Shown here: one piece after another, positions 63,338 to 64,000 of the stretch
Layout of the letters: each line of letters begins with the position of its first letter
How positions within the stretch are numbered: position 1 is the stretch's first letter
Assembly: GCA_019044685.2 (NCBI GenBank)
Contig: JAGTXX020000012.1
Span: forward strand, 124,001-188,000
Direction of reading: 5' to 3'
DNA length: 64,000 bases
From: Nannochloris sp. 'desiccata'
Taxonomy: Eukaryota > Chlorophyta > Trebouxiophyceae > Chlorellales > Chlorellaceae
Position numbers and translations under genes: made by a program
The notes under the pieces: model-generated
The model's input: the letters and a program-made list of their open reading frames with translations, nothing else
Told to the model about the DNA's origin: nothing
Databases searched by the model: none

Positions 63338-64000
63338 TGCAACCAGACCGCACAATCCCTCATCAAAGTACAATCGATGTCACATCAGATATAGAAGCGC
63401 CCCTGCAGAGACAAACTCCGGTTCAGCCAAATAGGGACCCACCTCAACTGATTTCTTCGGAGCCTCAGCATATCCCTTGGGTTGGTGCTCATCTGAAACC
63501 TCGTCGCCAAGTCTTCTTTGATGAAGCAAGCCATGGGCATATCATCAAACACTCCAGACCACATAGAAAGAATAGATTCGCAGAATACTTACCAGATGAG
63601 AAACATTGGGATTGTCTTATCGTCGTTCCGAAATGGCCTCAGGTCTTAAAATTGGATTTTGGCAACATCAGTTGGCATGTTGCTGTATTTTTCACTCTAG
63701 GATCTATCGCATGGGTTATTAATGGACAGTACGCTATGTGGCCTGTAGACGATGATGCTAATCTTCAAGTTAATATTAATTTAATGGGGTACTCGGCCCT
63801 TGTCGGTGGATTACTATTTTGGGTTGGCGCCTATCTAAGTATCGTAGAAGCTTTAAATGAGAAGAAACATCTGTATTTTGGCATAGAACTGCGTCATGTC
63901 CTGGATACATTAGAAGAAGAATCTCGAGATATCCAAAAATTCGTTAAAAATAAAATAAGTGACGAGGTCACAAAGGGAGGAGGAGGAGGAGGTGGTGGTG
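63338..64000 (+). CDS. Hypothetical membrane protein, 3'-truncated by window edge
   Basis: Open from ATG 63338 to the end of the window (221 codons seen). The N-terminal ~90 residues are polar (HIPWVGAHLKPRRQVFFDEA). Two hydrophobic segments follow: about 112-130 (ISWHVAVFFTLGSIAWVING) and about 148-170 (LMGYSALVGGLLFWVGAYLS, then IVEALNEKK), with an acidic loop between. A Gly run (GGGGGGG) begins at the edge. The VFFTLGSI.WVING pattern occurs in uncharacterised multi-pass proteins of fungi and protists, but I cannot name a family. It follows the bestrophin gene head-to-tail, 184 bp apart. Confidence 0.6.

Noticed and set aside
1..64000. CRISPR arrays, rRNA genes, bacterial operons or integrated virus
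   Set aside because: No regularly spaced repeats, no rRNA-like stretches, no Shine-Dalgarno-linked gene strings and no viral hallmark proteins; spliceosomal introns occur throughout.

Overview
The window is nuclear DNA of a photosynthetic eukaryote, most likely a compact-genome green alga. About 30 protein genes lie in 64 kb with gaps of 150-1,100 bp. Most genes have zero to three GT-AG introns of roughly 70-300 bp. Plastid genes are present: 7-hydroxymethyl-chlorophyll a reductase, zeta-carotene desaturase, alpha-glucan water dikinase, a carotenoid cleavage dioxygenase and several cyanobacterial-type DUF proteins. Their N-termini look like simple transit peptides without a preceding ER signal, which suggests a primary plastid. 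A close HCAR homologue, an apparently plastid-targeted starch dikinase and recurrent TGTAA motifs 50-155 nt after stop codons (the chlorophyte poly(A) signal) all point to Chlorophyta. The species is not identified; this placement is inference.

Layout. 1-4.5 kb: 5'-truncated ribosome-biogenesis factor Noc1/CEBPZ and a LENG1-like nuclear protein. 4.8-14.1 kb: cyclase-associated protein (actin), proteasome subunit alpha-6/PSMA1, glucan water dikinase, and an RGG/double-GYF RNA-binding protein. 14.4-18.8 kb: plastid MATE transporter and an archaeal-type P-loop ATPase with a possible 22-nt intron. 18.8-20 kb: a repeat-rich gap. 20-24.2 kb: a codanin-1 homologue with an ASF1-binding-type motif. 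24.6-29.4 kb: three clustered membrane-anchored SET-domain genes. 29.7-35.5 kb: an orphan acidic protein, mitochondrial intermediate peptidase, and ZDS. 35.8-40.1 kb: two CNNM/CorC-type paralogues. 40.8-43.6 kb: DUF3181 protein, a probable selenoprotein (SelU/PRXL2 family) and a HAD hydrolase. 43.9-48.8 kb: secreted Cys-rich protein, CCD and HCAR. 49.2-52.6 kb: DUF1350 and DUF179 plastid proteins. 53.1-57.9 kb: giant EF-hand/TPR protein. 58.0-58.5 kb: a hAT-type MITE with perfect 8-bp target duplication. 58.7-64 kb: ERCC1, an unknown plastid coiled-coil protein, a bestrophin-family channel and a truncated membrane protein.

The genes are not operons; many sit as divergent pairs sharing 160-440 bp of upstream sequence. 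Functionally the region mixes housekeeping genes with a noticeable share of plastid pigment, redox and starch genes. The most notable items are the in-frame UGA at the catalytic position of the SelU-like peroxiredoxin with a hand-foldable SECIS-like hairpin in its 3' UTR, the complete MITE, the codanin homologue, the SET cluster, and several unusual introns (two stop-free introns of 3n length, one 22-nt candidate, one GC-AG candidate).
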